This document shows positions 22,701-37,700 of a stretch of 64,000 bases of DNA, piece after piece. Every line of letters starts with the position of its first letter. The first letter of the stretch is position 1. Source of the stretch: Colias croceus. Lineage: Eukaryota > Arthropoda > Insecta > Lepidoptera > Pieridae. The stretch spans positions 5,084,001 to 5,148,000 of the forward strand of contig NC_059538.1 of NCBI RefSeq assembly GCF_905220415.1. The letters are read 5' to 3'. The position numbers were made by a program, and so were the translations under genes. The notes beneath the pieces are model-generated. The model saw only the letters and a list, made by a program, of their open reading frames with translations. It did not search any database and was not told where the DNA came from.

Positions 22701-25700
22701 TAGTCATCAACATTTTTTTAAGTCTGACATAAAAGACATCATATTATAAAGTAAATAATAATTAATATTGGCCAAAACTTACCTAGTCAAATTATAGGTA
22801 TGTATAGAATGCCTGAACATATCTGGTGGCGCTTCAGCATTTATCTGCGGGTGAGCGTTGATCGTGTGACTGCAGTTCCCGAACATCTCCATATAAGCCA
22901 TAACTGCATACATACAACAACAATAAGTTACACCATAAACAAAAATCAACCTTACATAAAGTTAGAACAAAGGCGAAAATGTGCTTCTATACGACATGTG
23001 AGACAGCAAAACCGAAATGAAGCGCTATTGAACACGAGAAAACACCAATCGGTCGTGAATAAACTACGCGAAACTCGTCGACGTTAACGGACACAAAGCG
23101 TAACTTATGTAGGAAGCAAGCTAGACGATAATTATGTAATGAAATGTGTCGTTAAAGCTAGAAGCACATGTAAATGAATCTCCAACACGTCGATTACTTG
23201 GAGTGGATCTGCGAACATCTGAAGATTCTGCTTAGTAACGTTAGCTAATTGTCTGATAACATGCATAGATCCACTCACCGCTGTATGCGACGCTTTGAAA
23301 CACTGCAGCGCCGCACCGACATAACAGACAAACATGCCATTAAATTCCCCAAAACATTTACCATTCTTATGTACACAGTTACACCCTATACAAGGACACC
23401 CCACCAGAATCCATATCATAATAAAATTTCAATAAATTGGGTGAGTTGTAAGCATTTGATGACTAGTAAATAACTTTTGTATTTACTCGAAAATTGTGGA
23501 ATATAAAATACAGTATTTAGGACGGTTTTGAAGAGAGGACAAGGGCAAGAAGAAACAGAACATAAAATTAAAATAGTGTTTATATTGTTTTAGTTTAGTA
23601 AGGTAAACTGTGATAATATCACAATATGTGCAATGTATTCAATTCCATTAGATCAGTTAGAGTGAGTAAAGGAGTAAGCTTTGTTTTACATGATGTTAAC
23701 ATTTTCTTAATTTCCTTAGCCCTTCTTATTATCATATATTATTATATTCTCCGAACATAATATTATCAGTTATGTTAGAAGTACTCCTATAAGCAATATA
23801 TTTTTTACAAGCCCATGAGACGCAACTTGTGGAGATTTTCACATGATGAGAGCCCTTATAATAATTGTAAAATATAAAATAAAATACTGACTGTGTTTTT
23901 TCTTGAGTGGCAATGGCGGAGGCCGTTGGTGGTTGTGTTCTGCCAGCGTGTGGGGCCGTGCCTCGTGCAACGAGAATGGTGGACTTTTCCTGAAAAAGAA
24001 ATGAAATATATTAATATACAAATTGTTTCGATAATTAAATTAATTTTATCATTTATGTATACATATGAAATGAATAAAGATAAAAAGCGTGTGGACATTT
24101 TCACAAAAATTTATACCCCTGATTTTCAACTGTCCCTCGAATTCAATTAAATTCTATATAATGAAGTAGTTGCCAGAATTATAATTGTACACGTACAACA
24201 CGTGAATAGAATAATTTACGGGATATAAAGAATTACAACTTTTTCAAATATATTGTTATGTATACATAATATATATATCTGCTCGTTGGACTTCGACTTG
24301 CACAAAGTTACAGACGAATTCAACAAATTACATCCACCCCAAGGAAAACAAAAACAATCCTTGAATATAACAAAATAAGTAGAGTGCAACGGATGCAATC
24401 TTAATGCGTATATAATGAAAGAAAAAAGACAACACACCTGATTTCAACATTTGGGAAGTGTTGCTGCACATCGGCGCGGATGTTGCGACGCGTCTTCACC
24501 GGCAACTCGGGCGGCGTCTCATTTTCATCTGACGTTATACTCTCCAATCTAATGCAGGTAACGCATAATTAATTTACATAAAACATACATACGGAGCAGT
24601 GATGACATGTAAGTTTATGTTAATTAATATTTATTTCGGTATTACATTGTGGTTATGAGAGAAAAGTTTCTCTCTGAGTGATTTTTAATTTTCAATACAA
24701 TACCATAAAAACTTCGATTGCATTGATTTTCTATTCTTGCAAATTTACTAATAGACGAAATGTAGTGAGACGAGCATATAAAAAGTGCGTCTGCAATAAA
24801 TCATATAATGTTGTTATGAACAATGACACAATGTATCTTATAATCTCACTTTATTTACCGTGTCGGCAAATAGCCGCCGTAAGTAGAACAAAACATTATC
24901 ATTATATTTATGTTGTTCCACGAGAAGGAGGTTAATGTATGCGTGAATTCGGTTTTTATGACTTCTTGTGATTATCGTATGTAATCGTTACTTATGTTTT
25001 CATAATACATACTCAAAAACTGAATTTATATTTTGATCTCATACGGTCATCGCAATTTCTAGCTATGTATCTGTGTTTCAATCAAATGTGTGATTAATTA
25101 ACTCGAAATTTCTATTACTGGAGAGAAAGTAAAACTTTGTGTTATGTAAACATACATAGCGCATTTTTTATGTTTAAAAAAGTCCGTAACATCTAAGAAT
25201 TTCATTTGCTGTCAACAATTTATTTATTACGTATTACGATTAAAGTTGTTTGAATGTTTGTAATGCCACAAAAAAGTTATAAATTTAAAATTGGAAAGAT
25301 AAACAAAATTAAAGGATTTGTGCTTTTCCAATGGAAACTTATAATTCGTATTTAGTACAAAATCCAAAACATAAAGCATGCAATAGAAACAAACACTCCG
25401 GACACTCACTTTGTATTTTGTGTTGCTACACTGTTCATACTGATTATATTCATGCGGCTCTCAACACTTTGCATTGTGCACTTCACTTCGCTCACAAACT
25501 CTGTACTTTCAAAAGTACTGCAAACAATATCAAAACAACAAGCATGAAGAACAAACAACCTGAAGGGAAACTGGTTTAAATGATGTTCATGAAGTGATCA
25601 ACTACAAAAATTTAACACGACAAAACAGTGACAAATGAGTATGTGTATTGAGTATTAAAATGTGCATGCATGTATTAAAAAAGGATAATTCTTTTAAGAA

Positions 25701-28700
25701 TACAGCAAAAAATTGAGAGTTACTTCTACTACTTCACAGTTATAATTATTTATTAAGATTTCTGTAATATAGTCCCCATTACAACTACTACCTATTTGCT
25801 GTATTGATAAAAAAATAAACACAGTTTTTTTAAAATGTTTAAACACATAATAACTAAAGAACAATCAAAGTTATAACGTGATATAAAAATTAAAGTTACA
25901 TAATTAAGACAAAACAGCCAATACTTTCAACATTAAAGAAAAGGCGCAGCTGAATGAACTTAAAAAAAATTCGGTGTTTAAAATAATTGTTTTGACTTTT
26001 AACTTTTAAGTGCATTTCGATGCGCGTCAAAGAACAATGTCATCTATAAGGTGTAAAACAATCTCGTAAAGTGTAAACCATAAAACTCGTAAGGTGTAAA
26101 TCAGTCTCATATAATATGTCACCTGTCTGTATGACTAGAATAGTGGTGTGATGAGAAGGTGGATGTGAAGCTGTGCTCCGTTGACATCTCCGAGTGGCCC
26201 ACGGACACGAAGCCGGACTCGTTTGAAAATCTGGACCGTGCGTAAAAATAAGTTAAAAAAAAAGACTACAACATGCGGAACTATTTTTCAACAAGAGTTT
26301 AAGTACTGAAATAAACAAATAAGGAATAATTAAAAAAGAGGCAAAAAATAGTAAAAACTAGTATAAAATGCCATTTGACATACGAAAATGTGTTAAGTGT
26401 TTCACGTCTGTTACACTTTTGTAGTGTGTCTACAAAAATACTTAAAAATAACTTACCGATTGTGAGAGTGTGCGTTGCTCAAATGTGATTCCACTGAAGT
26501 CCTCATTTCATTCATATTATTACAATTACAAATACCTGGAAAAAAATTAGAATTTGTAATTTTGCTATTTTCTAGGAAAATTATTTACCGCAACAAAATT
26601 TTCTATAATTAAAATAGTTACGAGTGCTCATAAACGAATTACACATACCAACTAAATCTGAACTGGGTGGGGTAATAAAAACTTCATGGTTCATAGAATC
26701 GTGCGCATTCCTGTCCTCGTCGTTGGACACATTGAGCATCGAGTCTTGCGATCCACTGCTATGGGATTGCAGAGATAATCTGAAATGGCAATTTAAAAAT
26801 GTATCCAAGAGTTTTAGTTTAGTTTTTAAAGAGTTGCAAATCATTAAACGATGCGATTCCTATTAGTATGCGATAGTTTTTAGGGATTTAAAGTTGTGTT
26901 TGTCTCTTTCGCACGGAAACCACTGCACGAATTTTTATAAAATGAAAATATATTCTATATATAAATAGTATATATGCCCCACGATTCCGAAAAATAATTA
27001 ATATCTACCCTCAGGTAACTAGTGGTACTAATCATAGATGCATCGTCGAGACGACAAAGACGAGATAAAATAGAGCATAAATGATTCATAAACATAAACT
27101 CCACGCGCATGACAATTTAATCATAACAAAATTTTTTGTAAAACACTTCGTCAATGCCGTAATGCAATTTTTTGTAAAAGTCATCAACTGCGTATGATGA
27201 CTTTTTTGCATGACTATAATATAATTAAATACAAATTGTTTTAGCATTCTAATCCATTCAGTGTAACACAATAGGCAAAAGCACGCTAGAAACCTTTAAC
27301 ACTAATACCGCCTCGGTAATTAATATAAGGTGACTAATGAAATAATTGCAATAATATTTATTATCATAGTCGCATTATTGGAAATGATATTTGCGTAATT
27401 GCGTAAATGGATAACATGAGGTAAAGTTGCTGTTTTTGCACATGTTCAACCATTCATATACTATTATTAATTATTGTCAATTGTAAAGTGAGTCTAACTG
27501 CTTATACACCGTTTTTATAAGTAATATGTTATAAGATCGAATAACATTGCAGTAATTACAAGACTTAAAAAACATCGTAAAAAGGAATTAATATAAAAAA
27601 AATACCTACAAAAACATTTCAACAGTCTCACTTCAATTTTTAAGTAAGCATAGTGTATAATTTTAACCATGACAAAAAATAAAATTTACTATATTTAGCT
27701 GCACCTAGATAATTACCAATCTCAAGATTTCCCGTGAATGATATCCCGCTGTCAATGTAAAGACGTTTAATATAAAAACTTTGCAGCAATTAATTAAGTC
27801 GGGCACAAAACAGGAACAACTTGTTGCGAACAACTTTCGCAATTAATCTCGGCTTAGGAAAGTCTTTTATAGACAGACGTGTACATTACAGTGGCTTATG
27901 AGCAAAGAGATTCCTGTATAATTTTATAATGTTTGTGGAAAGGTGTTTTATATAAAAAGTTGATTAATTCCATTTACCTGTCTATCGAAACCCCGAGCAG
28001 AGAGTTGTCGTTAGCAGACTTGCGCTTAGGCGGAAGAGGTGGGGCCAACTCGATTTTCCTGCAAAACAAACTTTCACTTTACTTCGAAACCTGATTATTA
28101 ATAACATTGCAAATAATTTAATTTATGATTATGTGATCAAAGTTGTCAATATATAATAGATATTACTTCCGAAGCGAATATTTGCCTTTTAGATAACATA
28201 GCTAGTCTCACTCTATACTAATAGCATTACATAAGCAAATTAAAAATAACTTTCACGTTCATAAATCATCGATTAATTTTAGTGTTAGACTGTGCAAAAT
28301 TATAGTTTCGTCAAGACGAATTGTTTTTTTTTCATTTATTATCTGTATACCTATTAGGCCTAGCAGGTTTTGGCGGAGGTGAGTCTGGAGCATCTAATAT
28401 CGATTCTGAGGAATGAGACGCTCGTACACCACTCGCTTCATTTCCCGGTTCGCCTGTTAAAAGAGACCGCTCTTTTGGGGTTAAAGGGATATCTGAAACA
28501 AAATATGTTTATTATTTTTAACATAAGATTCCATACAAATGCTTTGTTCTAATGAGATTACAGTGTATCTCTTTCAAGGTCCGTTCAGTCATATAGACAG
28601 TTAATCATATTTAAAGCGATAAAATTAATCTTATTTTCTTAAGGAGATATGATGAAAAAAACTATGGTAATTTAGCTCTAATTTATTACAGAAAATTTAA

Positions 28701-31700
28701 TATTGAAATTATTTGCCATATCTTTGAAAAAAAGTAAATAAAAGTTGCATACATCCCTTGTGCAATTTTTGTCCCCTCAACATCCAAAATCACTACGCTT
28801 TATGCATAATCAACATACCAGGCAAAGAGTTCCTCTGCGTCGAAGCCCTTGGAGACACCAGCGCCGGGCGCGGCGACAACGCCGGCCTCGTCATATACTG
28901 CTGCGCTAAACTCGCCACCTCTTCTACCGCTGACTTCAATCCCTTCACTATGGAATTCACATGCTCTGGCGACAATGCTGCTGTGGAAGTCTCTGTTTCA
29001 GACTCGTCTGTGTCCGCTCTGAGGCTAACCACGGTGACCTCGTCGCAGAGCCTGATCAACATGGCTAAAGCTGTACATAGCCGCTTCACCGCGCTCATGA
29101 GCGGTGGCGATCGACTGCAGTATGGCTTTATCGCTGCAAACGGACCGTGAACGTTAGATAGGAAAAAATATTTCAACTACATAAGAGAATTTGATGAATC
29201 TTAAAAAAAATAATAGTTAATGTTATAATTATATAACAATGTCAACGAAGTTTCAAAGGGCCATTACCCTTGTGTATGTTAGCAATCGACTCGAACACGA
29301 TCGTTCCGTTATCCGGCAACATTTCCAATTTCCTCTTTGTGATGACATCTGAGAAATGTTTTAGGCCGAATCTGACCTGTAAACAAATAAATACCAAATT
29401 AACGATCATTTGTACTATTGACTGAATGCATCTATTGACCTATTACACACTTGAATGCCTTGACGTTATTATTACTTTATTATAGATAGAGTAGAGTTCA
29501 AATGTGCGCTTATGCGTTCATTCAACGGATTCAATTATACAATTATTTATAGCCATGTTTAGAGACACAAAAAATAAATGTGGTTGAAATTAAAAATGTG
29601 TTTATTGTCAAGGTTAGTCTACGAGTTAACTATATTTAAGTAACTATTTTCCTGCTTAGACTAATAGACAAATAATACCAAACACATATGAACGCCTTGG
29701 TTATGCTCGTTGAAATAGTATCTATAATAGTATATAAAATATATCTTAATATATACTTATAAATCTCGTGTCACAAATCACAATGTTTGTCCTCAATGGA
29801 CTCCTAAACCACTTAAACGATTATAATAAAATTCGCACACCATGTGCAGTTCGATCCAACTTGAGAGATAGGATAGTTTAAACATGTAGGTACCACGGGC
29901 GAAGCCGGGGCGGACCACTAGTAATAGTATATGAAGTTCATAACATAAAAATTAATATGATGCCTTTTGACTCAACTCAATAATTAGTCTGGGCTGTGGT
30001 TTTTCATTCAACTGTGTGTAATGGGTTGTGCTAATGGATTTTGTTATAGATATTAAGTATGTCTCACCTCTTTGACTAGCCGTTCGAGTTCTTTGGCAGG
30101 AGTGGTTTCATTGTCTTCCGGTGTGTTCGACTTTGTCCCCATATTCCGAAGCTTCGGACTAAGCGGGGAATGTGATCTAAAATTAACATCTTCATAACTA
30201 TTGATATACATAAATATTCGGAGAAATCTCGTGGTGGTTAATACTTATTTATAAATGTATTTATATAATTTCTCAAAATATACATGTGAAGTGAATACAT
30301 ATACATGTGAAAAATATTCAGATATTTTTATACATTTTGATGGAGTTATATTTAACTTAACCCCTGTCATATGACTAAGCACTTTCACAATGTTTTATTA
30401 CGCGACAGTACAACGTTCACAATAATTAAGGATTGGGCAATTCAATAAAAAATAATTAAGTAGGGCCATTACATAAAATTATCACTCGAGTGTGCTGCTG
30501 AATGGAATGTTTAGTATTGCGAAAGGAAGCACTTAGTATGCGAGACATTGTCGCGCAAATAACAAAGCTAAGCTATATATTATGATATTCAACTGAGTCC
30601 CGGTTCAACTAACACTATACACATACAAATTTATATATAGAGTCAAAACAAATATTTATAGGTTCAATAAAATTTAAATTATTGCAAAAAAATTCAATTA
30701 AATGCTCTAATCGTGTCAGATATTTAACACTGATTAAATAAATTTTATAAAATAATTTAGTATACAATTTTTTTGTGATCAAAAATGTAAATATTCGCCA
30801 TATTTCAACTAAATATTTTCTGTCTTTTCCATATCCGAGTTAGGTATTGAATATAAGAAAAAAAAGTGACAACGTTTTAAAAACATTATAGTGTCACATT
30901 AGGTACAGATTACAACAATTTGAACACTTAATATTGTACAAAACACAATCGCAAAAAAAATTCAAGCGGCATACTCATACCGAGCCTTCCATTGTTTACT
31001 TTACGAGTCAGCTGCCAGAACCTACCTATCGCCCAAATAAATTATTCAATGTTTTATTGAACAGTTACCGTTTTCCATTGTACGCGAGGCGACGATGAAG
31101 TTTATTCGTACGTTTATTAATCCAGTCACCGACTGGAGATTTCACTCTGTTCGACATTTACGACGAAAAAACTAACTGCTGCTCCTAATTTCCCCACTAA
31201 ATTACTTTACACTTCACTTATGCATACTGTACAACGAATAAAAGAAGATCTCACGACCGCAGGCCTGGTTGTGGACATTAAAATGTAATCATTTAACATT
31301 GCACGCACTGAACTAATGAGATTTCAGTTAACAATGTCATTAATGCGCGCGACTGTTCGTGTCGCCTCTGACTCATAATCACTGCCACATTTTATGCGAA
31401 CAAATATGAAAAGTACGGAATTCGCAAATATATTCACTATTAATAAACACAAATGACTGCCTTTTAACTAATTTATTATTACGTAACGTTATAGCACAAA
31501 ACTATTGTTTTCGGCGTAGAAGCAGAGATAAAACTGTTAAAATGGAATGACACTTTCTTGAGTTGCTGCCAGTGAGATAGTAGAGTTATGTATGCAAGTA
31601 TATTTATCAATTTAGATAAGGGACAATATAGCTGAGTTGTAGATTTCATCGCTATGTATACAACGCGAATAGATAAGATCGCGTGAAATACCAACCAAAA

Positions 31701-34700
31701 TAATTATATACTAATTAGGTAGTTAGCTAATTAACTAATTACTACAAATATGACTTCTGAATAGTTATTTCAAATTAACATATGTAGAAGTGCATTAAAT
31801 GTAGTATGACATTAACTTTCAATTGATATTTAATTAACTAAATGATTTACAAATGAAGTACAAAATACCTACAAATTGTACACACAAAACTACAAAACTC
31901 GAAATGGCCTAATTGTATGACAACCGACAAGTGTAATTAAAAACCTCCGAACAAACGAATGTAGTAAAATAGTGGTGCGTTATCACAAACGGACGCGTTT
32001 GATAATGTTCAGCTGACCTGATATTTGATGAGAGATGCGGCGGATGGGGAGCCTGCGCGGGCGAACGCATGTTGGAGATACGCTCAAGTAGATCGTCCTT
32101 GAAAGAGCGCGCGCGCCTCGCGAGCTTGTTAGCGCCGCGCAAGGACCCTCTGTGACCTGACCCTCCTTCAGCACAAGCGTCGTTGTCTGTAACAAAGAAC
32201 ACCTAGGCTCACACTGCAACTTTTTGTTCAACACATATTCAGCCCTTCAGGTACTCAGTTCTGATTCTGTACACTACATGTTATTGTCTTAAGTTTTTAA
32301 TTTTTAAGCTTTTATGAATCTTATTTCAACCCACTGAATAAATTACGAAATCGACAAAACAATAAATAGGGAAAATGTAATGTCCTTATAGCAAAACTTC
32401 TTCTATAATCTCTATGTAAGTACATGTGCATATATATCAAATAATCGTGTCACAATGTCGGTTCCAAATTCCTCCGAAACGGCTGGAACGATTGTTGGAT
32501 TGATTGAGGAAATGAGAATCGGTCAACACCTATTTTTTAAACCGCTACGTGATAAGTGTACGGCAGAACAAAAATTTTCGGACCGATCTTAAAGAAAGGG
32601 AAGTCCAGCAAAACCATCTATTTTGATTTTTCTATTATTATTATTTTTACGTCAACTCGATCATTATTATTCATGAGATGGTGGAGATGAAGCCCTTGAT
32701 AATTTGCACATAAGAACATGCTGTGTGAACATTGACCTACAAAGGTATATTAAGCAAGGTCATTGACAGCATATTTATGATACCTACATGGTCACTTAAA
32801 AACGTGCCTTCATTATTGTTTTTGTTGAATTTATATATCAATATATAAACATTTTAAGTGATTTAAATGGCATTCAATAAGAACCTAGCTAATAAAATAT
32901 CAATTATAAGAAACGTTCAGACCAAGGCCTTTAGGAGTGCTGAATAATATGTAAACAAGTGACGTAATGTTCCAAATGTGGTAGCTCTAAGATATAAATA
33001 CCATCCAAGGAAACCAGAAAATAGCTTTATTGGTTAATTAAATTAAAAGAGTAACAGAGACAATAAAGGAAATGTTTTTCAAGAAACCAAATTAATAAAT
33101 TTGTTTCAGCACGAACTTTGATATTCACAAGAAATTCCAATGACGTAAGGAGAGCCAATAGTCGACATATCAAGCCCATGCCTTATACGTTCTTGTACAT
33201 CAGTAAGTGATGTAATACGAATTATTAGGTAACGAATGCCCACAAAAAATCGTTCGTGGGCTCATTGAAAACTTTCTATTTAATGATCCGAAAGCTGCAA
33301 ATAATCCAATAGCTATGAGGTTTAATTAAAACATAAGACGTACAAATATAACAAAAAATACAAGGCAAAGTTAATCATACTACATTCATTTTCCTTAAAT
33401 CTATATACAATAGCACAGAATCGTACCTGCAACGAAGTCTAAAGTTGATCGTAAAATGTGAACTTTGGCATTATTTATGTTTATCGTCCGGCAGGATCGG
33501 AGTTGGTGTAATAGTAGTCCTGTATAATATCGGAGATGAGTATACAAGTAAACACAAGTTTATCACTGATGACGCGCGAGTTATAAATAATACGCGAAGG
33601 CGACAGCAGGACGCGCCCAAACCACGGCGCGTGACGACTGAGTCTGAGACAGGCTACTGAGGACACTCGCACCGTCCCGCGCCGGACGGACGCCAGGTCA
33701 TGCCCGCTTCCTGGCCTCTAGTGCGTCATACTTATACACATCATAAACATGATCCTGCACTCTTCACACCAACTCCGAACCCAACAGACGTTACACATTA
33801 ACATTACGATTACTTTTGAGATGTAACATCTGTAAATCTTCCACATTTCTTGCAAAAGAAATCATTTCATTTCATTTAATTTCATTGGATAGTACCTGAT
33901 TTATTATAAGCGATTTTTCGTCCTAGGATCGATTATCCGGAGGCTCAACCATTCAAATGATTAGTGACAACGAAATATAGTCCGGTTAATCAAGTCTCTA
34001 CTGTAAACTTTGACCATGATTTCATTCCAACTTCCAATTTTCAACTTCAAACTTTTAAACTACCAATGTTGCTTAACGGGGCTTGTTTGATTACAGAAAT
34101 TAGGAGTGTTAATTTCCAGGAATAAAAATACAAAATGTACTATTCAGACCACAGAGTACAAAAAAATTCTTCGCTAAGTCTACTTTTTATAGGGCTAACA
34201 ACTATTGAGTAAATAAGAGGAAACAGGAGATTTTTTTCAAGCGGCCTTAACATTATTGTAACAATGGGTACAATAGTAAGTTCCCGCGTCTCTTACGTCT
34301 TATTATACAATATTAGCCAGCCTATTATGTGCATTTCCACACTACAACACAAACACTTTTACAAGGAAGAAATAGACAATCATTACTTCCGTTTTTATGG
34401 TAAACTAACAATTTCTAACGTGACCTTCCGTCTAATTTCGTGTGGTAATTAAAATTTGATACGCGTGAAGGATATAAATATAGTAATCAACGCATGACCT
34501 TAGCAAACTATAAAACATTAACGGCAGCATGAAGTTTTGATCTAAATATATTAAAAATAAGCTTCCGGATATGGCAAGAAACATAATATTATATCAATAA
34601 ATAAAAATCAAACCTTTAACATTCTTGTCGCAATCCCCACTTATTTTTCTGTAAGTACCAACACCAGGTACAGCAGTACTCCGAGAAAACCTACGATGTA

Positions 34701-37700
34701 CCGGTCTTCGGCGCGCTTCTTCTATTGAATATGAATTTCTAACATCCACTTTACGTGGTGCACATCGTTCTTGGACAGGTGATACGTAATGTTTAATGCT
34801 TTCATCGCGGGACAAATTTTGTAAGCTTATTCCATTTCTTATTGTTTCTTTTATTAGATTGTCTTTTTTCGACTGCTTCAATGTCAAGTTGTCAAAGCTT
34901 TTACACGGCGTTAATGTCACAATATTATTATTTCTGATATCGTACAATTTACTAGGATCAAAAACACTCACTCGTGGACAGTGGATCAGTATGTCTGGTG
35001 TTTTATTATATTTTACGTAATTTCCTTCTTGTAACGGAGATTTTTCCAGTTTATGACGGTTTACCCGAAATTTCACATGTCTTCCGTGCTTCATGGCAAT
35101 GTCAGCTCTTATTTCAGCAGGATGCAAAACACTGGACTCTGGATAAATACAGGGACTTATTCCATTTTTATAAACACGATAGCTCCGTTTATTGCGTCTT
35201 TGATTTAAATTGTCATCGTGAATAAAACTTTCGTCGTAATGTGGCATTTTAACGGATATCATTTCACTCATGAAATTTTCATAATTCACTGCATTAAAAA
35301 TATTTCCTTTAGTTTAAAATTCAATCAAAACATGGGTCGTGCATAAGTTTGCAATAGCGAAAGGAGACCCTTTTAGAAATCTGTAATGGCGCACGTTTAC
35401 TTAAAATTTCTCTTACGAATTTTAATGAAATTCTGTGTTAGCTTTCCCGGCTACTCTGAGACTGAAGCCAAAATCCAAAAACTGTTATGTATCATTGAGT
35501 AACGGAAATAGCTAAGACGTAAGGTACAATTAGGTCATTATTTATTTACAGTGAACGTCGTACTGCTATCTTACAATCGATATTTTTAAGTTTGATAATG
35601 TTAAACAATACATCATAACGGTTATTTTCTCTAATAGTTTAGTTAAACTCTTTAATAGTTTTAAAGCTTGGTAGAGCTGCATGTATAAATTATACAATTT
35701 GTTTAATATGCTCACAGTTGGAAAATGTTTCCGCAAACATTTGCACTGAGTGAAAACTATGGTTTCACGTCTATAATTAAACTTTGTTTATGTATGTCGC
35801 TTTCTGTAAACACCACTTTTTTATAAAAAAAAATATTTTCACACTAAATCTCCACCACGTGCACAAAATTCATGAAAATCCCTTCAAGGGCGCATACTTG
35901 ATACTACACTGAGGAAATATCTGCGCTAAAATTAGACAGATATTTTTCGCAACACTATCAACAATGCTCTCGATATCCAGCAGAGCAACGAATAGGCGAG
36001 GCTACGACCAGCGGACCATGCGATTGACACAGGGTTTCGAATTATCGGTAGATTTGCGAGATAGCCGCGAGAGAGAAGCGGTGCGATCGGCCGCGGCGGC
36101 GCGGCGGCACTGCAACTTGCAAGCCAGCGAGGGCAGTCGCGGTCGCTGCTGTGGGCTGTCGCACCATCAATAGTGAAAGTGCCGGTTCCATGCACCTCTG
36201 CCGGCTGCGCCCGCGCACACCTGTGCTCGCACATCATTTTAAATATTTGCAAAATTTAGGAACACTAATTAAACGCATGTTCCAGACGAGGAATAGATTA
36301 ATTTTCTAAAATTAAATTAACAAAAGATGCATTTATAAATTTAACGTTTTATTTCAAGAATTTGCATTTCTTGATTTAAAATATTTATAATTATTGTTAG
36401 GTCCAACTAAGAAAGTGATTTTAGCTTACGATACGTATTTTAATGAATTTAAATTTTAAATTGATAAATATTTTAGAAATTTTCAGTTTAGTTATCTATT
36501 AATATCTATTTTTATTTCTATTAGCATTTAAATAGTTAACATTATTTTAAGTTTAACTGAATATAGTTTTATCGTTTAACAATTTTCCCTTCTAAGTTTC
36601 AACCACATAGATTATCATCATATAAGGCATTGAAGCGAGTAAGTAAACTAGAAGTGTGCTAAAAGATCTGTGTCACTTGACCATTAACAGCGCCAGGGTT
36701 ACACGCAATGGCATTTATAAATTGCTGTTAACTGCATTTAACATGCAACCTAATATATTTTTTGAAATAGACCAATTGAAAATAGTTTTTACTTCAAGAT
36801 AAAAATTTGATCCGTTGTAAAAGAAAAGTAGGTAACAATTTAAACGGTATCTTGGACAAAACAAATAAAGGAGAGCAAGTCACGAAATATATTTCTATTA
36901 CCAGCGTTCTTATAGCTCAAGAAGACTATAGAATCAGGTCGGTTACGGTTGATCTACACCCAGTACATAGTAGGTACTATAACTTACTTTCGGTGGAGTA
37001 TAAATAAAAATAATTAATGCATTTAAACTGATGCCAACATAAATGGGCCTAATTAAAAAAAAAGAAAATTACAACGCTTATTATGCTGACTTTAATAATC
37101 AAATTGTAGTAGTATTTACTAAACGTTTTACCGTAATTAGCAAGAGAAAATATGTCAGTAAACGAGGGGATGTATAACAGAACCATAAACCAATTATGAA
37201 CATAAATTAGGCCAATTTAACTTATTGTCATTAAAAATAGTTACATTAATTAGTTATAAAAGATTATGAGTTTCATCTACAATAAGCAAATAGAAAGAGA
37301 CGCAACGCTCGACCACTACAGCCACGGTCCAAGCAACTCACTTTCCAATGAGCTAGCCCGATCGCGATACCTAGCCTAACGGGATTGTATTACTTTAAAG
37401 TACCTTACATGACATTAAACCGAACCCACTTACAGATACTCTAGTAGCCGTATGTATTTGCACACATTCATCAACCAAAATAATTTTTTAAGCAATTTCA
37501 TAGATGCAGTACGAGTATGGCTAAGGTACTGCACCGAATGGCCTCGTTTATTTGTCAATTGTGATTTGAGGTGTATTACACTCACCGGCACGGAATCTTG
37601 GCCACTGCAAATTTTTGCGTAAAATAACACTATTTCTTTTCTACTACAAAATTCAATAAAAATTTAATCAAAACTAGTTACTTTAATGTTTTTACTAACT

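Noticed and set aside
28758..29150. 130-codon plus-strand open frame
   Set aside because: It is antisense to the large C3G exon at 28819-29133, whose phase and splice sites are clear.
34594..35289. A separate gene starting with Met-Asn-Tyr
   Set aside because: The first codon is GTG, not ATG, and is split by an acceptor (aatgcag) at 35289-35290. The stretch is an internal exon that continues into 32186 in phase.
35932..36252. 106-codon minus-strand protein
   Set aside because: The GC-rich sequence keeps frames open by chance; no domain and no supported splice to C3G.
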